From contig NZ_JAPWHB010000004.1 of NCBI RefSeq assembly GCF_027214025.1, positions 186,001 through 250,000 of the forward strand: a stretch of 64,000 nucleotides of DNA. Direction: 5' to 3'. The stretch comes from Parahoeflea alexandrii (GTDB lineage Bacteria; Pseudomonadota; Alphaproteobacteria; Rhizobiales; Rhizobiaceae). Under the pieces are notes generated by a model, which did not search any database, was not told the origin of the DNA, and saw only the letters and a program-made list of their open reading frames with translations. Of this stretch, positions 33,029 to 41,532 are shown one piece after another (within the stretch, counting starts at the first letter, position 1; each line of letters begins with the position of its first letter). The position numbers were made by a program, and so were the translations under genes.

Positions 33029-34466
33029 GCGCCCGGGCGAGTGAAGCCATGCGCAAGCCGAAGAAGATGGACACGACCGCAATCAGACTTGCTCCGCCGA
33101 ACACCGCCAGCATCGCCGCCCGCAACACTGCGTCAGGCACGCTTTCGGCAAAGCCCATGCTATTGGCGACGAGACCGAAGAACGCCGCTCCGATGGCATA
33201 GCCGGCCGATTGCAGCGTCGGCAGCATCGCCGACGTGCGGTCGCGCTCGGCGTCGTCCGACAGCTCCATCATCAGCTGGCTCAAGGTTCCCCAACTGACG
33301 CCGAAACCGGCACCGGAGACGATTTGGGCCGGAAGCACCAGCCAGAGCGCCCCGCTCGCACTCGCAACCGTCAGCCCTGCAAGCCCTACGGCTAACAGCA
33401 CAGGTCCGCCAAGCAGCAGACGATGGCGCGCGGACCGGGACCGAAGGCTCGCCACGGCGATCGCGGTGAAGCTCCAGCTGATAGCCAGCACCGCGCTGAG
33501 CGCACCGGCAGCGGTCGGGCGAAGATCCCACAGGTGTTGCAGCGCATAGACAAGGAACACAGAGCCCGCCGCATGCGCAAGCGGCATCAGAATCACGACC
33601 CAGAACCCCGTACCGAGCGGAGTGTCGAACCCGAAGGCCTGCCGCGGCAGCACCGGGTTGCGCGACCGGAGATCGCTGCGCACGGCCAGCACCAGGGTCA
33701 CACCCGCGGCCAGAAGCAGCGCTGACATGTACGACAGCCGGTCGATCGTGCCGGACACGGAAATCATGAGGATCGCCGTTCCCGCCGCCACGAGCCGCGC
33801 AAACGGGATGGCGCTGCGCGTGTGGATCACCGGACCACGCCGGGGAACGATCATGACGACAAGCACGGCAAAGATCGCCGCCGCCGGTACGCTGATGAAG
33901 AAGGCCGCACGCCACGACCAGTATTCGGTGAGCGCTCCGGCAAGAACCGGACCGGCGAAGGCGGCGACCGCCCAGACGATGGCTTCCGCGCCGAACACCT
34001 TGGGCACCAGGCGCGACGGGAACAGTTCGGGAATGAGCGCATAGCACAAAGCCGCGACGACCCCCTCGCCCGCCCCCTGCAAGAGCCTCCCGGCCAGCAC
34101 CTCCGTCATGCTGCCGGCGGTGGTGGCGAGCAGGGTTCCGGCCACGAACACGGCGGCAGAAGCGAGAAGCGTAGCGCGGGCGCCAAACCGCCGCTTCATG
34201 TCTGCCGCCATCATCCCGCCGACGATCGCAAACACCAGGTAGAGGGTCAAAGCCCAGGACAAAAGCGTCGCACCGCCAAGTTCGCTCACGGCCGTGGGCA
34301 GCGCGGTTGAAATGAAGAACTCGTTGAAGGCGAACAGTCCCACCCCCAGGCACAGGGTCGTGGTCGCCGCCAGGTTCCGGGGCTGCAACAATTCCCCCCA
34401 GCCGCCGGGCAGATCCGGATCGCGTCGGTCCGAGACCTCTTTCAGGTCGCTCTCAAGTTCGGTCAT
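33015..34466 (-). CDS. MFS drug-type exporter under SoxR-like promoter
   Basis: A 483-residue, 12-14-helix major facilitator of the multidrug-exporter type. The motif region is seen in TTLCLGVGLFAFNEFFISTALPTAVSELGG (helix 1), ADMKRRFGAR (the 2-3 loop) and GRLLQGAGEGVVAALCY (helix 4). It likely pumps toxic or redox-cycling compounds out of the cell. The ATG at 34466 is chosen over a GTG five codons upstream because GGAG lies 9 nt before it. Its promoter contains an 18-bp SoxR operator, which predicts induction by redox-active drugs. Confidence 0.93.
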   Translation of the reverse strand: MTELESDLKEVSDRRDPDLPGGWGELLQPRNLAATTTLCLGVGLFAFNEFFISTALPTAVSELGGATLLSWALTLYLVFAIVGGMMAADMKRRFGARATLLASAAVFVAGTLLATTAGSMTEVLAGRLLQGAGEGVVAALCYALIPELFPSRLVPKVFGAEAIVWAVAAFAGPVLAGALTEYWSWRAAFFISVPAAAIFAVLVVMIVPRRGPVIHTRSAIPFARLVAAGTAILMISVSGTIDRLSYMSALLLAAGVTLVLAVRSDLRSRNPVLPRQAFGFDTPLGTGFWVVILMPLAHAAGSVFLVYALQHLWDLRPTAAGALSAVLAISWSFTAIAVASLRSRSARHRLLLGGPVLLAVGLAGLTVASASGALWLVLPAQIVSGAGFGVSWGTLSQLMMELSDDAERDRTSAMLPTLQSAGYAIGAAFFGLVANSMGFAESVPDAVLRAAMLAVFGGASLIAVVSIFFGLRMASLARAQGRF

Positions 34467-34494
34467 GCACAGCGTCTCCACACAAGGAGATCGA

Positions 34495-34530
34495 GTGATA
34501 CTCCCTCAAGTCCACTTGAGGTAAAGCACT
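34495..34530 (-). promoter_or_regulatory. SoxR-box promoter of the MFS exporter
   Basis: Read on the minus strand, TTTACC, a 19-nt spacer and TATCAC form the stretched promoter used by MerR-family activators. The spacer holds a perfect dyad, CCTCAAGT-2nt-ACTTGAGG, at 34504-34521. This is the SoxR recognition sequence known from the enterobacterial soxS promoter, including its TTTACC -35 box. No soxR gene is in the window. Confidence 0.88.
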
Positions 34531-34579
34531 TTTTTCCGGAACTTTGCCGCGGCATGCCCGAACTGCATTCGCCGGCATT

Positions 34580-35008
34580 TCACGCCTTGCCCGCAGGCAG
34601 AGGCTGGCGGAAACGGCGGTGGATCGCAGGCGAGCGGATCAGGTAGGTCGCAAGCCCGACATAGAGGGCAAATTCCGCGAGCATGATCGTCACGCCCGTC
34701 ACCCCGCCGCCAAAGGCTCCGAAGTCGATGGTTTCGACGAAACAGAGCGTAGCGAGCACGGCATACATCGTGATGCTCGCATGAGGCGTGTGCGGCCATC
34801 GGCCAAGGTAGCCGAAAACGAAAATGGCCCCGGTGAGCACGAGGGCGAAGAAATGCTGAAACTGCAGGCCCGCGGGAAAACCGCTGTTTTGCAGTCCCAG
34901 GTTCAGATTCGGGAACACATACTCGATCATCCCCAGGACTCGCCAGCAGAGCAGACCGGTCGAAACTGCAAGCAGTGCCTTTGGCAGGAATTTGTCGAGC
35001 GCATCCAC
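34580..35008 (-). CDS. Four-helix membrane protein, unknown function
   Basis: A 142-residue protein with four hydrophobic helices (about 10-25, 45-65, 75-95 and 102-125). No family recognised. The frame is open upstream to an ATG at 35194, but that extension is not membrane-like. The GTG at 35008 is preferred because GAGGGA sits 7 nt before it. Confidence 0.6.
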   Translation of the reverse strand: MDALDKFLPKALLAVSTGLLCWRVLGMIEYVFPNLNLGLQNSGFPAGLQFQHFFALVLTGAIFVFGYLGRWPHTPHASITMYAVLATLCFVETIDFGAFGGGVTGVTIMLAEFALYVGLATYLIRSPAIHRRFRQPLPAGKA

Positions 35009-35255
35009 GAAACCATCCCTCAAACTGCTGTTGCATTTCCACGGCGGTGAACGGTCGGCACACTGATCAAAACTGGCCTTGCATGAGCCGGCGCCACCTC
35101 GTTCCGCTGCCCGCATGGAACCATTTTTTCGTGCTCGGCGCCAGATTGAAGGTCCCGGATCACACGGCAGGCCCACCACGAGATTATCCGGCATGCCACC
35201 TCAGATTGCCGCCTCCCCGCCTTCGCGTATCCTTCCGGCGGTGGAGGGCCGTCCC

Positions 35256-35920
35256 ATGGCCAAAAACATCGTCATACTGCTGGACGGCACGTCGAACCAG
35301 ATTTCCGGCGACCGCACCAATGTGTTGAGACTCTATGGCTCGCTCAAGCGGTCGAGGAGCCAGCTGGTGTTCTACCAGCCCGGCGTCGGCACCTTCGTGC
35401 TCAGCGGCTGGTGGCAGCAGCTGAAATCGAAGACCCGCATCGTGCTCGGGCTTGCCACCGGCGCCGGCATTGCCGACAACGTGATGCAGGCCTACGAATT
35501 CCTGGTCAGGCACCATGGATATGGTGGCCGGATCTATATTTTCGGCTTCTCCCGCGGCGCCTGCACCGCCCGGCTGCACGCCCGCTTCATCCGCAATTTC
35601 GGCTGGTCAGGGAAGAGCAGTTGCAGCTGGTGCACTATGCCTGGCGCGCCTGATCCGCTGGCCGACATCAAAAATTCGATGAACTTCGCCTGGGGCTTCG
35701 TCGAGTTCCTGCCGCGCAAGCTGCCGAAGACCTCGTTCTACCGGCAACTGCAGATCGGCAGGGTCTACTGACCGGTGTTCGATTGCCGCCGCGTGCCCGA
35801 GGGGGCCCCAAGCTGCACGAAGCGGTGATCGAGCGGCTTGAGAAACGCGCCGATTACAAGCCGCCGAACCTGCCCGTGAAATATGAAGTGGTGAAAACGC
35901 GGCCGGCGCCGGGGGCGTGA
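35256..35920 (+). pseudogene. Degraded DUF2235 (phospholipase-type hydrolase) gene
   Basis: It begins convincingly as DUF2235, the alpha/beta-hydrolase domain of Tle1-type lipases: MAKNIVILLDGTSNQ and the nucleophile motif IFGFSRGACTARL. Near 35605 the expected continuation moves to another frame (VREEQLQLVHYAWRA), while the first frame closes at 35771. Further remnants of the family end appear as KLHEAVIERLEKRADYKPPNLP in a third stretch, finishing at 35920. The total is well short of a normal family member (about 350 or more residues), so both frameshifts and internal loss are likely. The second palindromic repeat begins 30 nt later. Confidence 0.8.
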
Positions 35921-35950
35921 GCATTGAGAAGACAGTCACTGAGCCCACCT

Positions 35951-36088
35951 ATCTCCCCCCTTGCGGGGGAGATGTCTGCGTAGCAGACAGAGGGGGGTGG
36001 GCATTTCGAGTTACCATTGAGCCAGCGACCGGAGTGAGATCACCCCCCCTCTGTCACTTCGTGACATCTCCCCCGCAAGGGGGGAGAT
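35951..36088. repeat. Palindromic intergenic repeat, copy 2
   Basis: Same element as at 331-469. The left arm (35951-35998) has the small hairpin GTCTGC-gta-GCAGAC, and the right arm (36042-36088) has GTCAC-ttc-GTGAC. The C/G-rich outer sequences match copy 1 almost exactly. The central spacer between the arms differs from copy 1. Confidence 0.9.
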
Positions 36089-36137
36089 TGGGACCCGGCA
36101 GGAACTGCCCCACCACGAACCCTGCCGTCTGGAAAGT

Positions 36138-36686
36138 CTACTTCCCGGTCTTGGCGATCCAGTCGGCAAAGCTGCCGAGCCAGCCTTCGAGGAAGCTCTT
36201 CGTCGCCTCGTCGGTAATCGCACCACCGGCATCGTAATGCTCGGGCTTGAAGGCGTAGTAGAGTTCCGGCTGCCCCATCACCGCGGTGCCGACGGCGACC
36301 ATGGTGGTGCGCAGCTGATGCTGGGCGATGGCAGTGCCGATGGCGCCGGGCGAGGCACCGGTGATCGCCAGCGGCTTTCCGCCCCAGGAGTTCTTGCCCC
36401 AGGGGCGCGCCGCCCAGTCGATGGCGTCCTTGAGCACGCCGGGATAGGTGCGGGAATATTCGGGCGTGACGATCAGCACAGCATCAGCCGCGTCGATGGT
36501 GGCCTTGAGCTCCGTGACCGCTTCCGGCGGGTTCTCCCACAGGTCGTCATTGTAGTGCGGCAGGCTGGCAAGATCGGCATAGACGAACTCCAGCTTGCCG
36601 GCGGCCAGTTTTTCCAGGCCCTGGGCGAACTTGCGATTGATCGAATCCTTGCGCAGCGAGCCAACCAGGACAGCAACTTTTGTCAT
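36138..36686 (-). CDS. NADPH-dependent FMN reductase (ChrR/azoreductase type)
   Basis: The 182-residue flavodoxin-like quinone/chromate/azo reductase uses FMN and NAD(P)H. VAVLVGSLRKDSINRKFAQGL is the phosphate-binding loop, and ADAVLIVTPEYSRTYPGVLKDAIDW and GGKPLAITGASPGAIGTAIAQ are FMN-contacting. A quinone-protective role is likely. The start at 36686 has AGGAAA upstream. It is divergent from an HxlR-type regulator that presumably controls it. Confidence 0.95.
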   Translation of the reverse strand: MTKVAVLVGSLRKDSINRKFAQGLEKLAAGKLEFVYADLASLPHYNDDLWENPPEAVTELKATIDAADAVLIVTPEYSRTYPGVLKDAIDWAARPWGKNSWGGKPLAITGASPGAIGTAIAQHQLRTTMVAVGTAVMGQPELYYAFKPEHYDAGGAITDEATKSFLEGWLGSFADWIAKTGK

Positions 36687-36702
36687 CGGGATTTCCTTGT
36701 AT

Positions 36703-36762
36703 AAAAAAGTGACTGACGCTACTTATGAAACCGTATCACCGGCCACAAGACGGCACTTTTTT
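36703..36762. promoter_or_regulatory. Spaced inverted repeat between FMN reductase and hxlR-type gene
   Basis: AAAAAAGTG (36703-36711) is repeated in inverse as CACTTTTTT (36754-36762) within the 93-nt divergent intergenic region. The two arms may be binding sites for the HxlR-type regulator at the two promoters. Confidence 0.4.
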
Positions 36763-36779
36763 GAACCTGAGGCACCTCG

Positions 36780-37157
36780 ATGAAACCACCTGACCTTCAC
36801 GAACCCGGCCAGTGCCAGGTCGCAAATGACGTGATTTCACTGGTCGGCGACAAGTGGAGCGTGCTGGTCGTCAGCAAGCTCGGGCACGGCCGGATGCGCT
36901 TTTCCGAGATCAAGCGCGCGGTCGAGGGGATTTCGCAGAAAATGCTCACCATTACCCTGCGCGGGCTCGAGCGCGACGGATACGTCACCCGCACCGTCTA
37001 CCCCACCGTTCCGCCGCGCGTCGACTACGAGCTTACCGCACTCGGCGCGGAACTGCTGGAGCCGGTCGCGGCACTCGGCCAATGGGCGGTCGCCAACCAC
37101 GCCCGTGTTCTCAAGGCAAGGCAGGCCTACGACCAGCGGGCGACTGAGCCTCGCTGA
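36780..37157 (+). CDS. HxlR-family transcriptional regulator
   Basis: The 125-residue winged-helix protein of the HxlR family begins with the conserved Cys segment (GQCQVANDVISLVGDKWSVLVVSKL), followed by the recognition helix (EGISQKMLTITLRGLERDGYVTRTVYPTVPPRVDYELT). The conserved Cys can act as a thiol switch for quinones or electrophiles in this family. Its divergent neighbour is an FMN quinone/azo reductase, the classical HxlR/YodB/QorR arrangement. Confidence 0.95.
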   Translation: MKPPDLHEPGQCQVANDVISLVGDKWSVLVVSKLGHGRMRFSEIKRAVEGISQKMLTITLRGLERDGYVTRTVYPTVPPRVDYELTALGAELLEPVAALGQWAVANHARVLKARQAYDQRATEPR

Positions 37158-37175
37158 CAGCTACCGAGCTGCCAC

Positions 37176-38537
37176 CTACAGCGACGGACCCGGAACCAGC
37201 CGGCTGCCGTCGGTAAAGCGCGAGAAGCGGAAACGCGTGAGGTCATGCCCGGTGGGCCGGCCGGCGGCGATGTTGGCGATGGCCTTGCCGAAGCCAGGGC
37301 CGATGCCGAAGCCGTGGCCGCTCATGCCTGTGGCGACGATCAGTCCGTCGTGGCCCGGCACCCGGTCGACCACCGGCACCACGTCCGGCATCGCGTCGAT
37401 CATCCCCGCCCAGACATTGAGAAGCTCCGGCTCGCCCAGCGAGGGAAAGCGGGCGGCAAAACGCTTGCGCGTCGGTTCCGTCCGGCGGTGCTCGGGCTCC
37501 GGATCGAGAACGCGGCAACGTTCGAACGGCGTTTCCTCGTCCTTGCTCCAGTTCCGCGGCGTCCCCCAGGCGTCTGGATAGTGCCGCGGCGAAAACGGCA
37601 GGAAGCGGGTGTGACCCAGCGACTTCACCGCGACCGGCAGCCAGGTGAAGAAATGCCGGAACGCGTCCGGCCCGATCATCAGGTCATGGCTGCCAAGCGC
37701 CGAGACGCTGTAACCGCCATCCTCGCGGCGGCGGAAGGCGAGCTCCTCGTCGAGCGCGTTGCCCGCGAACACCTCCGGCATTTCAGCCGTGCGTGCCACC
37801 GACGAGCGCACGATCAGTTGCGGGATCGACACGCCGTGCCGCCTGAGCAGCAGCGACGTCCACGCCCCGCCCGCGACCACCACCTGCGCCGCCTTGATGT
37901 ACCCGTGCTCGGTGTGCACACCCGCGATCTTTCCGGCCGCCCGCTCGAAGGTACGCGCGGCGCAATTCTCGCGAATGCCCACACCTTCGCTGCGCGCCAG
38001 TTCCGCCACCGCCGGCACTGCGGCCCAGGGCTCGGCCCGCGCATCGGTGGGCGACCAGACGGCGCCGGCCCAGCGCTTGCCACCGGGTCCGGTATCGATC
38101 AGCCCGGCGACCGCGTCGCCATCGATCGCGCGCACATCGAGCTGATGCCGCCGCGCCACATCGAGCCAGCGGGCCTGCGCCTCCATCTCGCTGTCGGTGC
38201 TGGCCAGATACATGATGCCCGAGCGGCGGAAGCCGGTGCGGTTGCCGGTCTGATTGTCGATCTCTTCCCACAGCCGGGACGCTTCCATCATCACCGGCAG
38301 TTCCGCCTCGTCGCGGCCAAGCTGGCGGATCCAGCCCCAGTTGCGCGAGGACTGCTCGCCCGCCACCCTGCCCTTCTCGACCACGAAGGCACTCAAGCCC
38401 ATCCGGTTGAGATAGAGCGCGCTCATGATGCCGATGACGCCACCGCCGACGATGACGACATCGACCTCAGCGGGCAGCGGGTCGGAAAATGTTACGGGAG
38501 ACGCCGCGGTGATCGGGGCGGCAGGACGTGCGGACAT
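37176..38537 (-). CDS. FAD-dependent oxidoreductase (DAO family)
   Basis: The 453-residue flavoenzyme has an N-terminal Rossmann motif (VDVVIVGGGVIGIMSALYLNRMGLSAFVVEKGRVAGEQSSRNWGW) and a C-terminal FAD-binding part (GLIVATGMSGHGFGIGPGFGKAIANI). Members oxidise D-amino acids, sarcosine, glycine or related amines. The substrate here is unknown, and no transporter or partner gene accompanies it. A plain ATG start at 38537 with a non-conserved 20-residue leader is plausible. Confidence 0.92.
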   Translation of the reverse strand: MSARPAAPITAASPVTFSDPLPAEVDVVIVGGGVIGIMSALYLNRMGLSAFVVEKGRVAGEQSSRNWGWIRQLGRDEAELPVMMEASRLWEEIDNQTGNRTGFRRSGIMYLASTDSEMEAQARWLDVARRHQLDVRAIDGDAVAGLIDTGPGGKRWAGAVWSPTDARAEPWAAVPAVAELARSEGVGIRENCAARTFERAAGKIAGVHTEHGYIKAAQVVVAGGAWTSLLLRRHGVSIPQLIVRSSVARTAEMPEVFAGNALDEELAFRRREDGGYSVSALGSHDLMIGPDAFRHFFTWLPVAVKSLGHTRFLPFSPRHYPDAWGTPRNWSKDEETPFERCRVLDPEPEHRRTEPTRKRFAARFPSLGEPELLNVWAGMIDAMPDVVPVVDRVPGHDGLIVATGMSGHGFGIGPGFGKAIANIAAGRPTGHDLTRFRFSRFTDGSRLVPGPSL

Positions 38538-38643
38538 AAGGGCTCCGGGAAGGTCAGGGCGAGAAAGGCTGTTATCTGACGGCGATCTTGCGGCCGCTCC
38601 CGCCCAAAATCAAGGCCGGCCAGGCGCAACCCCATGTCGCATC

Positions 38644-39687
38644 TCAGCCCTCGTCCATGGCCTCGATCGTCATCACCACCGGGGCATGATCCGACGCACG
38701 GTCTTTCGGCGGGCCGATCTCGAAATGCTCGTCGAACACCTCGGTCTTGATCACCGCGCCGCGCCGCCGGGGGTTCTTCGGATTGAGCCCGTTGGAGACA
38801 ACGCAGTAATCGAGCACCGATCCAGAGACGATGCCGCCATGGGTGTTGGGCCGCGTCAGCCCCTGCATCACCACCAGGTTGAACGCGTCGTAGAGCTTGT
38901 AGACATGCTTGAGATAGGCGAATTCCTCGGGAACCGCGTCTGCAGCAACGCTGCCCCAGGACCAGACCCGGTCGGCCTGGGTCAGGATCGAGATCGTGTG
39001 CGAGCCCGGCGCCTCGTTGAGATCGCCCAGCAGGATCACCGGCGCATCCGGATCGGTATCGATCACCTGCCGGAACAGCCGGTAGATGGCGCCGGCTTCG
39101 GCGGCGCGCTTGGCCACCTGGTTCACCCCGGCCATGGCGCGCTCCATGTAGGTGGTGCGGATCTTGGCGTCCCAGCCGGCAATCGCGTCGATCTCGTCGT
39201 CATCGACGAAGGCGCCCTGCGACTTGAAATGGCAGACGAAGATCCGCGTCCGGCCGATCCCCGGCAGATCGATCACCGCGTCAACCGGGGTGCGGGAGAA
39301 ATTGAAATCGGCGTCGATCACGGTGTCGTCGGGCAGGCCGGCGACACCCGACAGCGGATGGGCGCTGACAAAGGGGTGGCGCGAGGCGATCGCCACCGTG
39401 GCGTTGACATAGATCGCCGGATCGTCCGGGTCGAACATCGGGTGCCCGGTTGAGAAGAAATGGGGATAGCCGCAGGCCGCCATCAGCGCTGCCAGCTCCT
39501 CGTGCGAAACCACCTCCTGAAAGCCGATCACATCGGCATCCATGCGCGCCACGAGGCTGGCGATCCAGGCTTTCTTCTCCGCCCACTGGTTTTCCGAATA
39601 GGTCGCCGAAAGCTTGCGCTCGTGCCAGAAAATCCCCGGCGCCGCGAAGTGATAGAGATTGAATGTTGCGACCTTCACAACCGCCAT
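38644..39687 (-). CDS. Endonuclease/exonuclease/phosphatase-family hydrolase
   Basis: 347 residues with the EEP fold: VATFNLYHFAAP (N-terminal Asn), DADVIGFQEVVS (metal-binding Glu), VILLGDLNEAPGS (catalytic Asp and Asn) and RASDHAPVVM (C-terminal Asp-His). Such enzymes cleave DNA, phosphodiesters or phosphomonoesters with Mg2+; there is no signal peptide, so it is cytosolic. The start at ATG 39687 follows GGGGATGCGCC. It is divergent from greA. Confidence 0.92.
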   Translation of the reverse strand: MAVVKVATFNLYHFAAPGIFWHERKLSATYSENQWAEKKAWIASLVARMDADVIGFQEVVSHEELAALMAACGYPHFFSTGHPMFDPDDPAIYVNATVAIASRHPFVSAHPLSGVAGLPDDTVIDADFNFSRTPVDAVIDLPGIGRTRIFVCHFKSQGAFVDDDEIDAIAGWDAKIRTTYMERAMAGVNQVAKRAAEAGAIYRLFRQVIDTDPDAPVILLGDLNEAPGSHTISILTQADRVWSWGSVAADAVPEEFAYLKHVYKLYDAFNLVVMQGLTRPNTHGGIVSGSVLDYCVVSNGLNPKNPRRRGAVIKTEVFDEHFEIGPPKDRASDHAPVVMTIEAMDEG

Positions 39688-39793
39688 GGCGCATCCCCGC
39701 TTGCTTAGCACTTGTAACGCGGCATCATGACACCGAAGTAATGCCAGACCAATTGCCGCTTTTCGCCAGCCGTCACGAACGGCGATTTGCCAT

Positions 39794-39879
39794 CTCTTTT
39801 TTCAGGTGAATTTTTTGATCGAATTTGATAAGCCTGAAAAAGAGACTCTGGGACGGCTCCGAAGTATCTGCTTCGGGGC
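39794..39879 (+). promoter_or_regulatory. greA leader: inverted repeat and terminator-like hairpin
   Basis: A nearly perfect inverted repeat (CTCTTTTTTCAGG at 39794-39806 with CCTGAAAAAGAG at 39833-39844, one bulged base) is followed by a 9-bp stem, GCTCCGAAG / CTTCGGGGC, with a 6-nt loop (39856-39879) and then GCGTTTTCTTTTTG. The latter is a credible intrinsic terminator about 69 nt before the greA start codon and in the greA direction. No other plus-strand gene precedes it, so it would act inside the greA leader. Confidence 0.55.
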
Positions 39880-39947
39880 GCGTTTTCTTTTTGTGTCCTG
39901 CCGCCGATGATCATAGCGCCAGGACGATATGAACAAGGAATAGACTG

Positions 39948-40424
39948 ATGGTTGAGAAGGTTCCGATGACGCAAGGAGGCTATGCCAAGCTGCAGGAAGA
40001 ACTGCGCTGGCGTCAGCAATCCGAACGGCCGCGGATCATCGAGGCGATCTCCGAAGCCCGCGCCCATGGCGACCTTTCGGAAAATGCCGAATATCACGCC
40101 GCCAAGGAAGCACAGAGCCACAATGAAGGCCGCATCGGCGAGCTTGAGGACTTCACCTCGCGCGCCGAGATCATCGATGTATCGAAGATGTCCGGCGACA
40201 CCATCAAGTTCGGCGCCACCGTCAGGCTGGTTGACGAGGACACCGAGGAAGAGCGCACCTACCAGATCGTCGGCGACCAGGAGGCCGACGTGAAGGCGGG
40301 CCGGATTTCGATTTCCTCGCCGATCTCGCGCGCGCTGATCGGCAAGTCGGTGGGCGATTCCATCGAGGTTGTCGCTCCGGGCGGCTCCAAGGCCTACGAA
40401 ATCCTTGAGGTGAAGTGGGGCTGA
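39948..40424 (+). CDS. greA: Transcription elongation factor GreA
   Basis: The 158-residue factor inserts its coiled-coil into the RNA polymerase secondary channel and stimulates cleavage of backtracked RNA. The N-terminal coiled coil (about 5-75) includes the tip signature [20 protein letters not shown] with the acidic pair. The C-terminal FKBP-like domain ends [12 protein letters not shown]. The ribosome-binding site AAGGAA lies about 8 nt upstream. It heads the lps cluster, as in Sinorhizobium (from memory). Confidence 0.98.
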   Translation: MVEKVPMTQGGYAKLQEELRWRQQSERPRIIEAISEARAHGDLSENAEYHAAKEAQSHNEGRIGELEDFTSRAEIIDVSKMSGDTIKFGATVRLVDEDTEEERTYQIVGDQEADVKAGRISISSPISRALIGKSVGDSIEVVAPGGSKAYEILEVKWG

Positions 40425-40461
40425 GCCCGTCACGTCCAAACCAGGGTCAGGGTGAGATCCC

Positions 40462-41532
40462 ATGCTTTCCGATCCATCGCGGACCCTTGTCATCGCCCCC
40501 AATCTGAAGCGGCGCCTGTCCGGGGTGACGACGTCGATCATCCAGCTGATCCCGGTGCAGAACCGGCTTGGGCAGCAGATTGCCGTTTTCGGCCCCGGCC
40601 TGCCCGACCATCTGCCGCGGCTGCGCTACCGCGACCTGCCGCGGCTGTGGCGCGCGCCGCAAGGCCGGCCCTTTCGGATCTGGCACGCGCGGCGCAATGT
40701 CGAGATGCTGATGGGCGTGGTCATGCGCGACATCCTGCGCATGCCGCTGAGGCTGGTGTTCACCTCCGCTTCGCAGCGGGTGCATTCGAACTGGACCCGG
40801 TTCCTGATCTCGCGCATGGACAGCGTCATCGCCACCAGCCACAAGACCGCCTCCTACCTGAAGGTTCCGAACCGGGTCAGCCTGCACGGCATCAATGCCG
40901 AACGGTTTTCGCCGCCGTCTGACCGGGCCGGGGTGCGGCGCGCGCTGTCATTGCCCGAGGGCCAGAAGCTGGCCGGCTGCTTCGGCCGCATCCGCCGCCA
41001 GAAAGGCACCGATCTCTTCGTCGATTCGATGATCCGGCTGCTGCCGTCGCGGCCGGGCTGGAGCGCCATCGTCGCCGGCCGCGCCACCGCCAGCCACGCA
41101 TCCTTTCTCACGGAGCTCAAGGAACGTGTTGCAGCGGCCGGCCTCAAGGACCGCATCCTGTTCGTCGGCGAGCACACGAATATCAACGACTGGTACCGCG
41201 CGCTCGACCTGTTCGTCGCACCACAGCGCTGGGAGGGCTTTGGCCTGACCCCGCTTGAGGCGCAGGCGAGCGGCGTGCCGGTGGTCGCCACCGATGTCGG
41301 CGCCTTCGAGGAAATCATCGCGCAAGGAACTGATGAAACCGGGGTGGTGGTTGCCAAGGACGATCTCGACGCGCTCGCCGCAGCGGCCGCCGCTTTCATG
41401 GATGACGATGCCCGGCGCGATGCCGCCACGCGCAGGGCCCGGCCGCATGTGCTGGCCAATTTCACCATTGAGGGCGAGGCCGAGCGGCTTTCCAAAACCT
41501 ATGAAGAGGTTTGGCGCAAGGCCCATGCTTGA
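40462..41532 (+). CDS. lpsB: LPS core glycosyltransferase LpsB
   Basis: A 356-residue GT4-family (GT-B fold) enzyme. The N-terminal acceptor half starts RTLVIAPNLKRRLSGVTTSI. The donor half includes CFGRIRRQKGTDLFVDSM and the GT4 signature RWEGFGLTPLEAQASGVPVVATDVGAFEEII. In Sinorhizobium and Rhizobium, LpsB/LpcC is the mannosyltransferase that extends the LPS core from Kdo using GDP-mannose and is needed for symbiosis; the order greA-lpsB-lpsE-lpsD supports the assignment. Its stop overlaps lpsE by 8 nt. Confidence 0.92.
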   Translation: MLSDPSRTLVIAPNLKRRLSGVTTSIIQLIPVQNRLGQQIAVFGPGLPDHLPRLRYRDLPRLWRAPQGRPFRIWHARRNVEMLMGVVMRDILRMPLRLVFTSASQRVHSNWTRFLISRMDSVIATSHKTASYLKVPNRVSLHGINAERFSPPSDRAGVRRALSLPEGQKLAGCFGRIRRQKGTDLFVDSMIRLLPSRPGWSAIVAGRATASHASFLTELKERVAAAGLKDRILFVGEHTNINDWYRALDLFVAPQRWEGFGLTPLEAQASGVPVVATDVGAFEEIIAQGTDETGVVVAKDDLDALAAAAAAFMDDDARRDAATRRARPHVLANFTIEGEAERLSKTYEEVWRKAHA

